A stretch of DNA of 64,000 bases, taken from NCBI GenBank assembly GCA_038562555.1, contig JBCFBK010000004.1:62001-126000 (forward strand). Reading direction: 5' to 3'. Both the position numbers and the translations under genes were made by a program. Each line of letters opens with the position of its first letter. The first letter of the stretch is position 1. This document shows, in pieces, positions 63,530 to 64,000 of this stretch. This DNA is from JBCFBK01 sp038562555 (lineage in GTDB: Bacteria; Bacteroidota; Bacteroidia; Bacteroidales; Prolixibacteraceae). The notes below the pieces were generated by a model. That model saw only the letters and a program-made list of their open reading frames with translations, had not been told where the DNA came from and searched no databases.

Positions 63530-64000
63530 ATGAAGAATTTTAAATTAACAATATTCGCTTTTGCCTTCCTCTTTACGGCATTTGGTTGCTCTGATTTTCT
63601 CCAGGTAAACCCCAAGCAGGTATTGGACGAGGGCTTGCTGACAAAACCGGAGGATATGGAAGGTTTTGTTACTTCGGCTTATGCGCGCATCACCGATATT
63701 CCTTCCTGGGATTCGCCGTTTTCTCCCTGGTGGTCAGGATCGTTGCGTTCCGATGATTCTTACAAAGGAGGAGGAGGCACCTGGGACGGTGGTAACGGCT
63801 GGGGCTATATGGAAACCTTCGTCAATTTGACTCCCAACGGCTGGCCACTCGATTATCCCTGGTACGTTTCCTATCAGATCATTCAACGGTGTAACACGGC
63901 CATACAAAGAATGGAGGCAATTTCTGATGAAGATTTTCCTGCTAAAAATATCCGGATTGGGGAAATGAAATTTATCAGGGCCTTCGTTCATTTCAGGCTG
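63530..64000 (+). CDS. SusD/RagB-family lipoprotein, C-terminus cut by window edge
   Basis: 157 residues are readable from the ATG at 63530 (MKNFKLTIFAFAFLFTAFGC), with Cys20 as lipidation site. SDFLQVNPKQVLDEGLLTKP is a typical SusD N-terminus, and YQIIQRCNTAIQRME and IGEMKFIRAFVHFRL are helices of the SusD TPR part. The unusual GGGGTWDGGNGWGY stretch is a Gly/Trp-rich loop. The rest, about 350 residues, lies beyond 64000. Confidence 0.92.
   Translation, partial: MKNFKLTIFAFAFLFTAFGCSDFLQVNPKQVLDEGLLTKPEDMEGFVTSAYARITDIPSWDSPFSPWWSGSLRSDDSYKGGGGTWDGGNGWGYMETFVNLTPNGWPLDYPWYVSYQIIQRCNTAIQRMEAISDEDFPAKNIRIGEMKFIRAFVHFRL

Noticed and set aside
1..64000. tRNA, rRNA, CRISPR arrays, transposases and prophage genes
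   Set aside because: I saw no T-arm-like GGTTCGAATCC patterns, no regularly spaced direct repeats with spacers, and no transposase or phage protein in any frame.

Overview
The window is about 64 kb of a Bacteroidota chromosome, most likely from an environmental member of the Bacteroidales/Marinilabiliales side of the phylum. The evidence is SusC/SusD pairs with FecR-type anti-sigma factors and ECF sigma factors, a DUF4249 lipoprotein behind a TonB receptor, PorT-like beta-barrels, a fused NuoCD in a complex I operon without NuoEFG, and TAnnTTTG-type promoter boxes. It looks like a draft assembly: there is a 10-N gap inside metF, and three genes carry a single missing G in a G-run.

Left part (1-17.4 kb): a partial fumarase gene, a DUF1697 protein, a CorC/HlyC-type membrane protein, a frameshifted DUF748 (AsmA-like) protein, aquaporin Z, then metH and metF with two small unknown proteins, a family 2 glycosyltransferase, and a TonB receptor/DUF4249 pair.

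Middle (17.4-40.2 kb): a complete minus-strand nuoABCDHIJKLMN operon, trpS, and divergent from it a trpB2 gene. trpB2 is preceded by what reads as a classical transcription attenuator: a 19-residue leader peptide with tandem Trp codons, an antiterminator and a U-tailed terminator. Next come rbfA, a methyltransferase, a LolC/E-type permease and peptidase E. An ECF sigma / membrane anti-sigma / twin beta-barrel operon follows, then a CtpA-like protease, dCMP deaminase and a lone receiver-domain protein. Three intergenic sites in this part carry tandem 7-nt repeats of unrelated sequence but similar layout.

Right part (40.4-64 kb): a polysaccharide utilisation locus. It holds two DUF4855 proteins (the first truncated and frameshifted, abutting the cut end of an RraA-like gene), a GH27 alpha-galactosidase, an unknown lipoprotein, a GH2 beta-galactosidase, an M14 carboxypeptidase-like protein, a DUF4038 (GH140-like) glycosidase, and SusD, SusC, FecR and an ECF sigma factor. 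Diverging from that sigma factor is a second ECF sigma / FecR / SusC / SusD set running off the right edge. The two sets are mirror images around a 206-bp intergenic region. Each has a strong stem-loop between fecR and susC.
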